A stretch of DNA of 14,886 nucleotides from QQUD01 sp039029915 (GCA_039029915.1 JBCCFD010000165.1:1-14886), one strand, 5' to 3'; counted from the first letter of the stretch, positions 5,641 through 13,239 are shown. The notes: a model not told the origin generated them from the sequence alone. Made by a program: numbers and translations.

Positions 5641-7614
5641 TTATTCAGTCAATTGCCAACAGCGAAGGAGTTCTGCCACACTCCACGCTTGGGCAATACA
5701 GCCTCTCGGCGTGAACGGTGGGTTGCCGTCAAAGACTTCGCTAATTGACCCTAACCCATGCTCTTTAAGATGATGCATGAGCGGCTCTAGATAGGTTCGA
5801 GCTAATGTTTTGTCGCTATATACTTTGAGATGCGCCGTTACAAATGGGCCTATCAACCAGCCCCACGCCGTACCTTGGTGGTACGCCTCATCTCTTTTGT
5901 ACCGGTCGCCCTGATAATGACCAATGTACGCCTCATCATCGGGAGACAAGCTTCGTAAACCGTGAGCCGTTAATAAATGTCGAGCACAAGCATCAAGTGC
6001 AGACCGCTGTTGACTCAGGGTGAGCGGACTATGTTCCAATGAAATTGCAAGCAGCTGATTAGGCCGCAAACTGCCTTCGTTGCCATCTGGACCGTCAACA
6101 ACGTCATAGCAATAGCCCATTTTGTTGTTCCAAAACCGTTGAAAGCCGTTTTTAACGGCCGTTGCCAGTTCTTCAAACACGACCGTATCTTCTTCCAGCA
6201 GCTTGGCAAATTCAGCACAAATCTTCAAGGCGTTGTACCAAAGCGCATTAATTTCGACAGGTTTGCCAATACGTGGCGTAACAACCCAATCTTCAACCTT
6301 GGCGTCCATCCACGTCAGCTGAACACCCGGTTCTCCAGCATAAAGCAAACCATCCGCAGAATCTACATGAATATTGTACCGAGTCCCTCTGGCGTGCCAC
6401 TGCACTATATCAGCCAAAATGGGGAACAGCTCTTTGACGAGGTCTAAATCTTGGGTCTTTTCATAGTACGCACGAATCGCTTCAAAATACCACAGCGTTG
6501 CATCGACGGTATTGTATTCTGGCTCTTCGCCTGCATCTGGGAAGCGATTGGGAATCATGCCTTGATCGACAAATTGGGAGTAGGTGCGCAAAATGGAGGC
6601 GGCTACATCGGGACGATTAGCCGTTAACGTTAACCCTGGTAGAGCAATCATGGTGTCTCGGCCCCAATCACCAAACCAATGATAACCGGCAATAATGGAA
6701 CGGCCGTTTGGGTCTAATTCAGTTGGTCGCTGCACGATAAATTGGTCTGCAGCAAGAACGAGCCGCTCAAGCTCTTTTGGTAATTCAGCTTGAGCAATAA
6801 GCTTATTTTCATGGGCAACCCGCATAGCGTATGCTTCATCCCCGTCCAGCAGCGGATTAGGCTCTGTGCTGGCCACCAGCGTCACAGACTCGCCCGGCTG
6901 AAGTGTCATACGTATTAGCGCCGCATAAACGTGGTCTTCTTGGACGTCAGCAAACCCGCGGTATTCTTCAACGCTCAAGAAAAAGTCTTCATACCAATCA
7001 CATTGGGGAATCAAGATGGCGCGGTCGCTAAAGAGGTAAAACGGCGTTGCATCCTCATGAATTTTCATCATTAGGCCACTGTCTACCGTTGAGATATCTG
7101 GGTCCCAATCCTGAACGATTGTGGTGCTATGATAATCACGGTAGTTCACAAACGCTTTGGCTTCCATGCTTAAGGGGCCAGTGGCTCGGGTGAGTCGGTA
7201 TTGAATGTAGGTTGTGTTCTCACCCGGCATCATCCAGATGCGTTTTTCCAATAGCGCATTGGCAATGCCGTAGGTCCAGACGGGGGTCGTTCCTTCTAGG
7301 TGGAACCGATTCAGGTGAATGTTGCCAAAGGGATCAACGGACCCATCTGCCCAGCGATTCGCATACAGCGGATAAAAGTGGCCACTTTGAGGGTAAATGC
7401 CGTCATATTCGGCCGTTTCGTCAATTTTTGCCAATAATAGGGTGCGCCCTAATGGGGGCTTTAAAGCGGCCATCAAAGTGCCGTGGTAGCGTCTGCTTAA
7501 AATACCAGCAATTGTTCCTGAGGCGTATCCCCCAATCCCATTAGTGACAAGCCATTCACGGGCCTCGGAAACGGCCGTATGTCCACACACTTCTCGCCCA
7601 AAATCCAAACTCAT
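5641..7614 (-). CDS. Glycogen debranching enzyme, archaeal type (amylo-alpha-1,6-glucosidase, GH133-like)
   Basis: A 657-aa protein. The N-terminal debranching-enzyme domain (about 1-270) carries WLVTNGIGGYASGTIAGILSRRYHG-type residues near 21-45. The C-terminal (alpha/alpha)6 glucosidase domain (about 285-655) has the family hallmark YHWFGDWGRD (311-320), TVDATLWYFEAIRAYY, NALWYNALK and YHQGTAWGWLIGPF. This layout matches the TIGR01561 archaeal-type debranching enzymes also found in Chloroflexi and cyanobacteria. It would remove alpha-1,6 branch stubs during glycogen breakdown. It is the first gene of a three-gene operon with the cNMP-domain protein and rpiA. AAGGA 7 nt before the ATG supports the start. 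It carries three ACGGCCGT octamers, at 6155, 6700 and 7571. Confidence 0.9.
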   Translation of the reverse strand: MSLDFGREVCGHTAVSEAREWLVTNGIGGYASGTIAGILSRRYHGTLMAALKPPLGRTLLLAKIDETAEYDGIYPQSGHFYPLYANRWADGSVDPFGNIHLNRFHLEGTTPVWTYGIANALLEKRIWMMPGENTTYIQYRLTRATGPLSMEAKAFVNYRDYHSTTIVQDWDPDISTVDSGLMMKIHEDATPFYLFSDRAILIPQCDWYEDFFLSVEEYRGFADVQEDHVYAALIRMTLQPGESVTLVASTEPNPLLDGDEAYAMRVAHENKLIAQAELPKELERLVLAADQFIVQRPTELDPNGRSIIAGYHWFGDWGRDTMIALPGLTLTANRPDVAASILRTYSQFVDQGMIPNRFPDAGEEPEYNTVDATLWYFEAIRAYYEKTQDLDLVKELFPILADIVQWHARGTRYNIHVDSADGLLYAGEPGVQLTWMDAKVEDWVVTPRIGKPVEINALWYNALKICAEFAKLLEEDTVVFEELATAVKNGFQRFWNNKMGYCYDVVDGPDGNEGSLRPNQLLAISLEHSPLTLSQQRSALDACARHLLTAHGLRSLSPDDEAYIGHYQGDRYKRDEAYHQGTAWGWLIGPFVTAHLKVYSDKTLARTYLEPLMHHLKEHGLGSISEVFDGNPPFTPRGCIAQAWSVAELLRCWQLTE

Positions 7615-7907
7615 AAAGTTTTCCTTTAAATTATATTGATCGTTGACTTGGAAAATTTAGGGAACAGCACAAGTTTAACATTTCTTACACCTATTGTCAG
7701 CAGAAGATTGACAATTTTCACATTCCAACTTAGAGCAACAATCATTAGATATCCCATCTTCAGCCACGCCATTTACTCATTAATTGGCAAAGAGGGGGAG
7801 CAAAGTATCAAACACCATCGGCCAAATTTATTTCTAAACCTCTTCTCTATTCACATGAACTTTTTATGATTTACTTAAAATCGCTTACCTAGATTCTGAG
7901 CGATTGG

Positions 7908-7913
7908 TATAAT
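7908..7913 (+). promoter_or_regulatory. Extended -10 promoter of the ribA-like cluster
   Basis: TGGTATAAT (7905-7913) is a consensus extended -10; the -35 is weak (TTACCT, 18 bp upstream). The predicted start near 7920 leaves a leader of about 77 nt before the ATG at 7997. The 382-bp gap at 7615-7996 separates divergent genes; apart from this promoter and the leader hairpin at 7962-7984 nothing else is recognised in it. No FMN-riboswitch core is visible in the leader. Confidence 0.55.
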
Positions 7914-7961
7914 GGCACATACGGAATTGAAGGGAAGAGAATATAAAAGCTTGTCAATGGT

Positions 7962-7984
7962 TCGACCGACTCTAAGACGGTTGG
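7962..7984 (+). other. Leader hairpin upstream of the ribA-like gene
   Basis: UCGACCG and CGGUUGG pair over 7 positions (two G-U pairs) around the loop ACUCUAAGA, 12 nt before the start codon. No Shine-Dalgarno sequence is visible between hairpin and ATG, so the structure could influence ribosome access. A regulatory role is inference. Confidence 0.3.
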
Positions 7985-7996
7985 CCCCATCAAATT

Positions 7997-9364
7997 ATGA
8001 AGCAAATTAAAATACATAATCTAACACGCACCCGCATTCCTACAGAATCAGGTGATTTCCAGCTATGTTATTATCAAAACAACCTGGATAATAAAGAACA
8101 TTTGGCTTTAGTTTATGGCAATATTGCTCAGCAGAAAAACGTCTTGGTTCGCATCCACTCAGAGTGCTTCACGGGGGATGTTTTAGGGTCTTTGAGATGC
8201 GACTGTGGCCCTCAGCTCCAAGGCGCGATGAAGATGATCGCTCAGGCTGGCGCTGGTGTTATCGTTTATCTTCGTCAAGAAGGTCGAGGAATTGGTCTGC
8301 TTGCGAAAATGCGCGCTTACAATCTACAGGATATGGGGTACGACACGGTTGATGCCAACTTGCTGTTGGGGCATCAGGCTGATGAGCGTGACTATTCATT
8401 AGGTGCCCAAATCTTGAAAGATTTAGGGGTTACTTCGATTCAACTACTCACCAATAATCCAGAAAAAATCGAGGGGTTGGAAGAGCTAGGCATTGTGGTT
8501 GAAAACCGAGTCCCGCTTATTACGGATGTCCACGCTGAGAATGCAGGCTATTTGCAAACAAAAGTTGAAAGAATGCGTCACCTAATGAATTTGGAAGACA
8601 AATTAAATGGGTATGCCAAAGCACCAATGCCCTTGGACCAGAATAACGGCCGTATTTCTCACACTGGTCCAACCGCACACTCAGCCCCAACCAGCGTGAA
8701 TAAAAATTATCCTCAGATCACTTTAACCTATGCTCAAAGCTTAGATGGCTCAATCACCCTCAAACGAGGCCAACCATTGGCCATTAGCGGGAAAGAGTCA
8801 ATGACTTTAACCCACCGGTTGCGGGCTACCCATGACGCGATTTTGATTGGGGTTGGTACCTTATTGGCAGACAATCCTAGTTTAACCGTGCGACACGTCA
8901 AAGGGGATGATCCTCAACCCGTGATATTAGATTCACATTTGCGAACGCCACCGGATGCTCGGGTCATCGGCTTATCTTCCCACAAGTTGCTCCTATTTTG
9001 TAAGCAGGACGCCGCTGTCGATAAGATGGCAGCCCTTGAACAGGCTGGGGCACGCGTTTTTCCGATTCGTGCGGCAGACAACGGCCGTTTAAATCTGCCA
9101 GACGTACTCACTACCCTCAAAAAAGAAGGCATCAATAGCGTTATGGTCGAAGGTGGATCAGAAGTCATTACCAGCTTTCTGGCCTCGCGCCTTGTCGATC
9201 GGGTTATTTTAACCATAGCGCCCATGTTTGTCGGGGGCTTAACGGCCGTACATAACCTCAACACCAACACCCTCCCCAAGCTCAGAAATATTCAGCAGGA
9301 GTGGCTAGGCAAAGACCTGATCATTCAAGGGGATGCCTATTGGGAAGACGAGATTGAATCGTAA
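7997..9364 (+). CDS. GTP cyclohydrolase II fused to RibD-type reductase domain
   Basis: A 455-aa two-domain protein. Residues 1-200 are GTP cyclohydrolase II (RibA family): zinc ligands Cys57, Cys68 and Cys70 in HSECFTGDVLGSLRCDCG, catalytic YLRQEGRGIGL (91-101), DYSLGAQIL (132-140) and TNNPEKI. A polar linker (about 205-236) leads to the RibD C-terminal reductase fold (238-450): TYAQSLDGSI, LRATHDAILIGVGTLLADNPSLTVR and VMVEGGSEV (383-390). The first domain opens GTP to a diaminopyrimidinone phosphate, and the second would reduce its ribosyl group. The RibD deaminase domain and RibB are absent, so this is not the usual RibBA. The ATG has no visible Shine-Dalgarno sequence. Its stop TAA abuts the next gene's ATG. 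A role in riboflavin or in a side pathway with the downstream pterin-type gene are both possible. Confidence 0.88.
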   Translation: MKQIKIHNLTRTRIPTESGDFQLCYYQNNLDNKEHLALVYGNIAQQKNVLVRIHSECFTGDVLGSLRCDCGPQLQGAMKMIAQAGAGVIVYLRQEGRGIGLLAKMRAYNLQDMGYDTVDANLLLGHQADERDYSLGAQILKDLGVTSIQLLTNNPEKIEGLEELGIVVENRVPLITDVHAENAGYLQTKVERMRHLMNLEDKLNGYAKAPMPLDQNNGRISHTGPTAHSAPTSVNKNYPQITLTYAQSLDGSITLKRGQPLAISGKESMTLTHRLRATHDAILIGVGTLLADNPSLTVRHVKGDDPQPVILDSHLRTPPDARVIGLSSHKLLLFCKQDAAVDKMAALEQAGARVFPIRAADNGRLNLPDVLTTLKKEGINSVMVEGGSEVITSFLASRLVDRVILTIAPMFVGGLTAVHNLNTNTLPKLRNIQQEWLGKDLIIQGDAYWEDEIES

Positions 9365-10384
9365 ATGGTCCGCGGGGAATCACTCTACTTTACTGGACCC
9401 AATCAGGTTCAAATCGAACAATCAAAAATAGACCAACTGGCATCGAACCAAATTCTGGTGCAGGCTATCGTCTCTGGCATTAGTCCCGGCACGGAAATGT
9501 TGATGTATCGGGGACAATTTCCCGAAGGGTTAGCAGCCGATAGCACCATTGATTCTTTGGCTGAACCACTGGCTTACCCGTTTAAATATGGGTATGCGAT
9601 GGTGGGTCAGATCATTGAGTGTGGCGCAGAGGTGGATAAAAGTTGGCTTAATCAACGCGTGTTCGCGTTCCATCCTCACGAATCGCATTTTATCACCCAG
9701 CCTGAACACGTGATCCCCCTCCCAGATGAAATTTCGTCGGACACGGCCGTTTTGCTGCCAAACATGGAAACGGCCGTGTCGTTCATCATGGACGGTCAGC
9801 CAGCCATTGGCGAAAAGGTGTTTGTTATCGGGCAAGGGATTGTTGGCTTACTAACCACCGCACTGCTGGCTCAATTTCCGGTTCAGGCAATTATCACGGC
9901 CGATTTCCACACCGGTCGTCGGGAATGGGCCAAAAAGCTAGGCGCTACGGCAAGCTATCATCCGGTAGAAGATATCGACGCCCTTAAAACCCATCTACAC
10001 ACGAAGGATTATCAAGGTGCCGATCTCAGTTACGAGCTTTCAGGCAATCCCAAGGCGCTCAATTTGGGTGTCGAGTTGACGGGATATAACGGCCGTCTTG
10101 TCATTGGCTCATGGTATGGACAAAAAACTGCGCCCGTCCAGCTTGGCGGCCACTTTCATCGCAGTCAGATGCAAATTATCAGCAGTCAGGTGAGTTTAAT
10201 TGCCCCACAGTGGAACGGCCGTTGGTCAAAAAGCCGACGCTTTGAACTTGCCATGCAACAGCTTACCAAAATCAACGTTAAAGATTTGATCACCCACAAA
10301 TTTGACTTTGCATCGGCTCCAAAAGCATACAAGCAACTAGCCAATCACCCCGAAAGCACACTACAGATTTTATTCACCTACTAG
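9365..10384 (+). CDS. MDR-superfamily (zinc-alcohol-dehydrogenase-like) oxidoreductase
   Basis: A 339-aa protein of the medium-chain dehydrogenase/reductase superfamily. The N-terminal GroES-like domain has GISPGTEMLMYRGQ (38-51), where catalytic-zinc ADHs have a Cys (GICGTD-like), so the first zinc ligand is missing as in BchC-like members. The Rossmann fold has VIGQGIVGL (154-162), and Asp180 at the end of the second strand (IITAD) suggests preference for NAD(H). FHPHESHFI replaces the structural-zinc Cys cluster. It starts directly at the stop of the RibA/RibD-C gene (TAAATG), so the two are translationally coupled and probably act on the same metabolite. The substrate is unknown. Four ACGGCCGT octamers lie in this gene, the highest density in the window. 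Confidence 0.8.
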   Translation: MVRGESLYFTGPNQVQIEQSKIDQLASNQILVQAIVSGISPGTEMLMYRGQFPEGLAADSTIDSLAEPLAYPFKYGYAMVGQIIECGAEVDKSWLNQRVFAFHPHESHFITQPEHVIPLPDEISSDTAVLLPNMETAVSFIMDGQPAIGEKVFVIGQGIVGLLTTALLAQFPVQAIITADFHTGRREWAKKLGATASYHPVEDIDALKTHLHTKDYQGADLSYELSGNPKALNLGVELTGYNGRLVIGSWYGQKTAPVQLGGHFHRSQMQIISSQVSLIAPQWNGRWSKSRRFELAMQQLTKINVKDLITHKFDFASAPKAYKQLANHPESTLQILFTY

Positions 10385-10424
10385 ATTATTTGTTGAAACT
10401 GACTTAACTATAAGGAGTTTGCTC

Positions 10425-10811
10425 ATGCCAATAATTAAGCACAATCCGCAAGAACTGTTCCCTCAATATCAAAACTATAGTCACGGTATCGAAGTTTCTG
10501 GCGATTCACGACTTTTATTTATCAGTGGCCTCAATGGATACGAACCAGACGGCAAAACCATGCCTGACACTTTTGAAGGTCAAGCCGAACTCATCTGGCA
10601 ACACATTGGCAACGTCTTAAAATCAGCCAATATGAGCTATCAAAACATCATATCGATGCGCTTCTATCTCGCTAGCCCCGAATATGATGAGGCCAATATA
10701 AAATTGAGAAAAAAATATCTAGGCGACCATGAACCCACATTAACCGTTATCTGCTGTCAATTACTAGAAACAAATTGGATGCTAGAGATCGAAACAGTCG
10801 CCGCCCAGTAA
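10425..10811 (+). CDS. Rid-family (YjgF/YER057c/UK114) protein lacking the catalytic Arg
   Basis: A 128-aa protein from the ATG at 10425; GGAG lies 7 nt before this ATG, which rules out the TTG at 10419. The fold is recognisable by LLFISGLNGYEPDGKTMPDTFEGQAELIWQHIGNVLKSA, MRFYLASPEYDEANIKLRKKYLG and the C-terminal LEIETVAAQ. RidA enamine/imine deaminases carry an Arg in the P-A-R-S/T motif; here the sequence is EPTLTVICC, with Leu106 at that place, so RidA-type deaminase activity is doubtful. It sits 40 bp after the MDR gene in the same operon and may bind or process an intermediate of the GTP-derived pathway (inference). Stop is TAA. Confidence 0.82.
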   Translation: MPIIKHNPQELFPQYQNYSHGIEVSGDSRLLFISGLNGYEPDGKTMPDTFEGQAELIWQHIGNVLKSANMSYQNIISMRFYLASPEYDEANIKLRKKYLGDHEPTLTVICCQLLETNWMLEIETVAAQ

Positions 10812-10818
10812 ACACGTA

Positions 10819-10874
10819 CCCTGAACCTGTCGAAAGTCTCTTGACCGCGCGACGCTAGCTCGGCGAGACGCCGA
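10819..10874. repeat. Degenerate copy of the dispersed palindrome plus a GC-rich hairpin
   Basis: CCCTGAACCTGTCGAAAG (10819-10836) resembles the inner arm of the element at 1632-1718 but has no second arm nearby. A separate small hairpin, TCGGCG-AGA-CGCCGA, lies at 10860-10874. Both sit in the 131-bp gap between the Rid-family gene and the PTPS-family gene. They look like remnants of a dispersed repeat or a weak terminator without a T-tract. Confidence 0.45.
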
Positions 10875-10942
10875 CCAGAACAGGGCTTTAATAACTTGCA
10901 AAACAAATCACTTAGAATTATTAGCTAAAAAAGGAGCACCAC

Positions 10943-11329
10943 ATGAGCTACACTGTTGCAGTTAAACGAGATTTTGTCGGACAACACTTTTTAATTGGAG
11001 GGGATTGGGGGCCAGAAAATGAATGGCACTCTCATCACTATTACGTTGAAGTTCAATTAGAAGGAGATTCTCTCGATCAGCACGGCTATCTCGTTGACAT
11101 CGTTGATATCGAGCACAATCTCGAAGCCCTTGTTGCCTACTACAAAGACAAAACCCTAAACGACCTCCCTGAATTCGAAGGGCTAAACCCCAGCATTGAG
11201 CACTTTTCACGCATCTTTGCCACCCAGCTTGCCGAGCGTATAAAAGCACCTAACCTAACCCATCTCACTATCAAAATCTGGGAAAATGAGATCGCTTGGG
11301 CCAGCTATCGCCTCGGGATTAAAGGGTAG
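10943..11329 (+). CDS. 6-pyruvoyltetrahydropterin-synthase/QueD-family protein with Cys replaced by Glu
   Basis: A 128-aa protein of the PTPS/QueD fold. The zinc ligands are probably His15 (FVGQHF) and His29/His31 in EWHSHHYYVEV, the place of HGHNY. VDIVDIEHNL matches the family's MVMDFxxLK strand-helix, NPSIEHFSRIFATQL the NPTAEN helix, and WENEIAWASY the substrate-binding Glu near the end. The catalytic Cys found four residues before the first motif His in QueD and PTPS is Glu25 here (E-N-E-W-H-S-H). A Glu at this place (ExxxHGH) is known for PTPS-III enzymes, which act like dihydroneopterin aldolase in folate synthesis. The substrate is not certain. AAGGAG 6 nt before the ATG supports the start. 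It is the last gene of the GTP-derived pathway cluster, ending with TAG. Confidence 0.75.
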   Translation: MSYTVAVKRDFVGQHFLIGGDWGPENEWHSHHYYVEVQLEGDSLDQHGYLVDIVDIEHNLEALVAYYKDKTLNDLPEFEGLNPSIEHFSRIFATQLAERIKAPNLTHLTIKIWENEIAWASYRLGIKG

Positions 11330-11428
11330 CAGCTGGGGGCAAGAACGAGGGGCTGGTTAATTCATGACGGCATTTAGCAATGACGCTCTCTAACTATAAG
11401 TACCTGTTCTCCGTCCCCCAATTTCCAT

Positions 11429-11457
11429 TTGACAATTCCTGTCTCCCCCTTCACAAT
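11429..11457 (+). promoter_or_regulatory. Putative leaderless promoter of mtaB
   Basis: A perfect -35 TTGACA (11429-11434), a 17-bp spacer and a -10-like CACAAT (11452-11457, 4 of 6) end 8 nt before the mtaB ATG. Transcription would begin about 2 nt before the start codon, in line with the absence of a Shine-Dalgarno sequence. The same 8-nt geometry is seen before the gene at 1-125. Confidence 0.5.
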
Positions 11458-11465
11458 ACCTGCCT

Positions 11466-12830
11466 ATGAAAGTCTTCTTACACACGATTGGTTGTCGACT
11501 CAACCACAGCGAAATAGAGACAATGGCCCGTCAGCTGTTAGCAGCAGGTCACGAAATTGTGCCTACTGCCGACCAAGCAGATAAGGTCATTATCAATACC
11601 TGTGCCGTTACTTCTGAAGCAGCTAAAGATGCGCGCTCTATCACGCGGCGCATTCATCGCAAAAACGCCAATGCCGATATCTTGCTCACGGGCTGCTACG
11701 CCACTATTTCACCGGATGAGCTGGGCAAAGTTGAGGGAGCCACACAGGTCATTCCCAACGCCAAAAAAAACCAAATCGTGCAAATGCTAGACCCCAAGGC
11801 GCGTATCGATCTACCCGTTTTTGACCAAGAACCAGTCATGCGAGAATATCTAGCGGGCAGTATGGGGGCTCACACCCGCGCCTTTATCAAAGTGCAAGAT
11901 GGCTGCAATAATAAATGCACCTTCTGCGTTACAACAGTCGCTCGTGGAGAAGGACAAAGCCGCCACCTTGGTGATATTGTGGCTGAAATTCAAGCACTGG
12001 CCGCTGCAGGATATCAAGAAGCCGTGCTAACCGGTGTCCACATGGGCAGCTATGGCTACGATTTCGGCAATAGATCGGGTCTTAAAGAGCTCGTTGAAGC
12101 CATTCTTAAACATACTGACATTCCACGTCTGCGCCTTTCGTCCCTTGAACCGTGGGATTTAGCACCTAACTTCTTTTCACTTTGGGAAAACCCTCGCCTC
12201 CTACCCCATCTCCACATGCCGCTCCAATCTGGCAGTGACCATATCCTAAAACGCATGGCTCGCCGAACAAGCCGCAAATCATTTCGAGAACTGGTTGACT
12301 CAGCGCGTAGCAACATTCCTACCTTAAACCTCAGCACCGATTTGATTGTGGGCTTTCCTGGCGAAACAAAATCTGATTTTGAAGCCTCATTAGAATACGT
12401 AGAATCCATCGGCTTTTCTAGAATGCATGTCTTTAGCTACAGTCAGCGGCCCGGCACGGTAGCGGCCAAGTTCCCCAATCAGGTTGATCCCCAAACCAAA
12501 AAAGAGCGCACGCGTCAAATGATTGCGCTTGGCAAGCAACTAAGCCTGCAATTCCATCGGCGCTATGAAAATCAAACAATGAATGTACTCTGGGAACAAT
12601 CGGTTGGGGCTGACCATGAGGGGTTACGCTGGGTTGGTTACACGGACAACTATATTCGTGTTCACGGGCATGGCTCACCCGATCTTTTTAATCAGGTCAC
12701 CCCCACAACGCTCCATTCGGCATCTGAAAATGGATTGCAGGGAAAAATTAACACGCATCAACCAACCGTAAATAGGGCTAATTCGCAGCTTTTCGCCCAA
12801 TCCCCCATCAATCTAACAGTTATTCCTTAA
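11466..12830 (+). CDS. mtaB: tRNA t6A37 methylthiotransferase (MtaB, radical SAM)
   Basis: A 454-aa cytosolic iron-sulfur enzyme that adds a methylthio group to N6-threonylcarbamoyladenosine at tRNA position 37. The N-terminal methylthiotransferase domain has the three cluster cysteines Cys10 (GCRLNHSEIE), Cys46 (INTCAVT) and Cys77 (LTGCYA). The radical SAM core has Cys147-x3-Cys151-x2-Cys154 (DGCNNKCTFC). GCRLN and VARGEGQSR are more typical of MtaB than of MiaB or RimO. HMPLQSGSDHILKRMARR and LSTDLIVGFPGET are standard family blocks. The last 80 residues include a TRAM-like stretch (MNVLWEQ...GLRWVGYTDNYIRV) and a poorly conserved tail. It is followed by a tRNA gene but appears monocistronic. 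No ACGGCCGT octamer occurs in its 1365 bp. Confidence 0.93.
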   Translation: MKVFLHTIGCRLNHSEIETMARQLLAAGHEIVPTADQADKVIINTCAVTSEAAKDARSITRRIHRKNANADILLTGCYATISPDELGKVEGATQVIPNAKKNQIVQMLDPKARIDLPVFDQEPVMREYLAGSMGAHTRAFIKVQDGCNNKCTFCVTTVARGEGQSRHLGDIVAEIQALAAAGYQEAVLTGVHMGSYGYDFGNRSGLKELVEAILKHTDIPRLRLSSLEPWDLAPNFFSLWENPRLLPHLHMPLQSGSDHILKRMARRTSRKSFRELVDSARSNIPTLNLSTDLIVGFPGETKSDFEASLEYVESIGFSRMHVFSYSQRPGTVAAKFPNQVDPQTKKERTRQMIALGKQLSLQFHRRYENQTMNVLWEQSVGADHEGLRWVGYTDNYIRVHGHGSPDLFNQVTPTTLHSASENGLQGKINTHQPTVNRANSQLFAQSPINLTVIP

Positions 12831-12852
12831 CACCTTGCTCATAAATTAGGTC

Positions 12853-12881
12853 TTGGCAGAGCCTCTTTATTTCGTTATAAT
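12853..12881 (+). promoter_or_regulatory. tRNA promoter
   Basis: TTGGCA (12853-12858), a 17-bp spacer and TATAAT (12876-12881) form a near-consensus sigma-70-type promoter. The expected start is near 12888, 9 nt before the mature tRNA 5' end. Confidence 0.75.
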
Positions 12882-12896
12882 TTCGGTCGCTCTTTT

Positions 12897-12970
12897 GGCG
12901 CTATAGCTCAGCTGGTTAGAGCGAGGGATTCATAAGCCCTAGGTCACTGGTTCAAGTCCAGTTAGCGCCA
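12897..12970 (+). tRNA. tRNA with CAT anticodon (elongator Met, or Ile2)
   Basis: A complete 74-nt cloverleaf: acceptor GGCGCTA/TAGCGCC, D arm GCTC/GAGC with an AGCTGGTTA loop, anticodon loop TTCATAA with CAT at 12931-12933, and T arm ACTGG-TTCAAGT-CCAGT, with discriminator A. The G1-C72 pair excludes initiator tRNA. Met and lysidine-modified Ile2 cannot be told apart reliably here; the T-arm looks somewhat like Ile2 of other bacteria. CCA is not encoded (CTT follows). The anticodon stem has an A-G mismatch at the pair next to the loop (31-39). Confidence 0.92.
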
Positions 12971-12975
12971 CTTTT

Positions 12976-13005
12976 AGCCATCCGTTTGGATGGCTTTTTT
13001 GTTTT
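12976..13005 (+). terminator. Rho-independent terminator of the tRNA
   Basis: AGCCATCC-GTTT-GGATGGCT (8-bp perfect stem, 4-nt loop) is followed by TTTTTGTTTT, starting 6 nt after the tRNA. It is a classical intrinsic terminator. Confidence 0.9.
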
Positions 13006-13147
13006 ATCGATGTGTAAGAGAAAATGCAATCTTGAAGCTTATACTGAGAGATAGAAATTAGTCGTTTGCAAGCAGTATCCCATTCACCTTAATTTCACGG
13101 AATGCTCACACTGGTCAAGCTGTAAATTTGTTACAGTGTTAGCTGTT

Positions 13148-13239
13148 CGTAAACCAACTCAATCTTAACTATCTCCAGTCATTGGTTTATGCGTAAATCG
13201 CTCCACATCACCACTATACGAACAACACAAGCGATTTAC
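13148..13239 (+). promoter_or_regulatory. Two adjacent inverted repeats in the leader of the small membrane gene
   Basis: CGTAAACCAA (13148-13157) pairs with 13182-13191 over 10 positions with one G-U. Immediately after it GTAAATCGCT (13193-13202) pairs perfectly with AGCGATTTAC (13230-13239). The second ends just before the AAGGAG ribosome binding site of the gene at 13257. Back-to-back arms with long loops (24 and 27 nt) could be a structured leader or paired operators. No known riboswitch is recognised. The rest of the 250-bp gap from 13006 shows nothing else. Confidence 0.45.

Noticed and set aside
7625..7640. TATAAT box just upstream of the glycogen debranching enzyme
   Set aside because: The predicted start would cut into the AAGGA ribosome binding site and no -35 is seen.
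7915..7996. FMN riboswitch before the RibA/RibD-C gene
   Set aside because: The conserved FMN aptamer core is not present in the short leader; only a simple hairpin is visible.
10419..10424. TTG start for the Rid-family gene
   Set aside because: The Shine-Dalgarno GGAG lies 1 nt before it but 7 nt before the following ATG.
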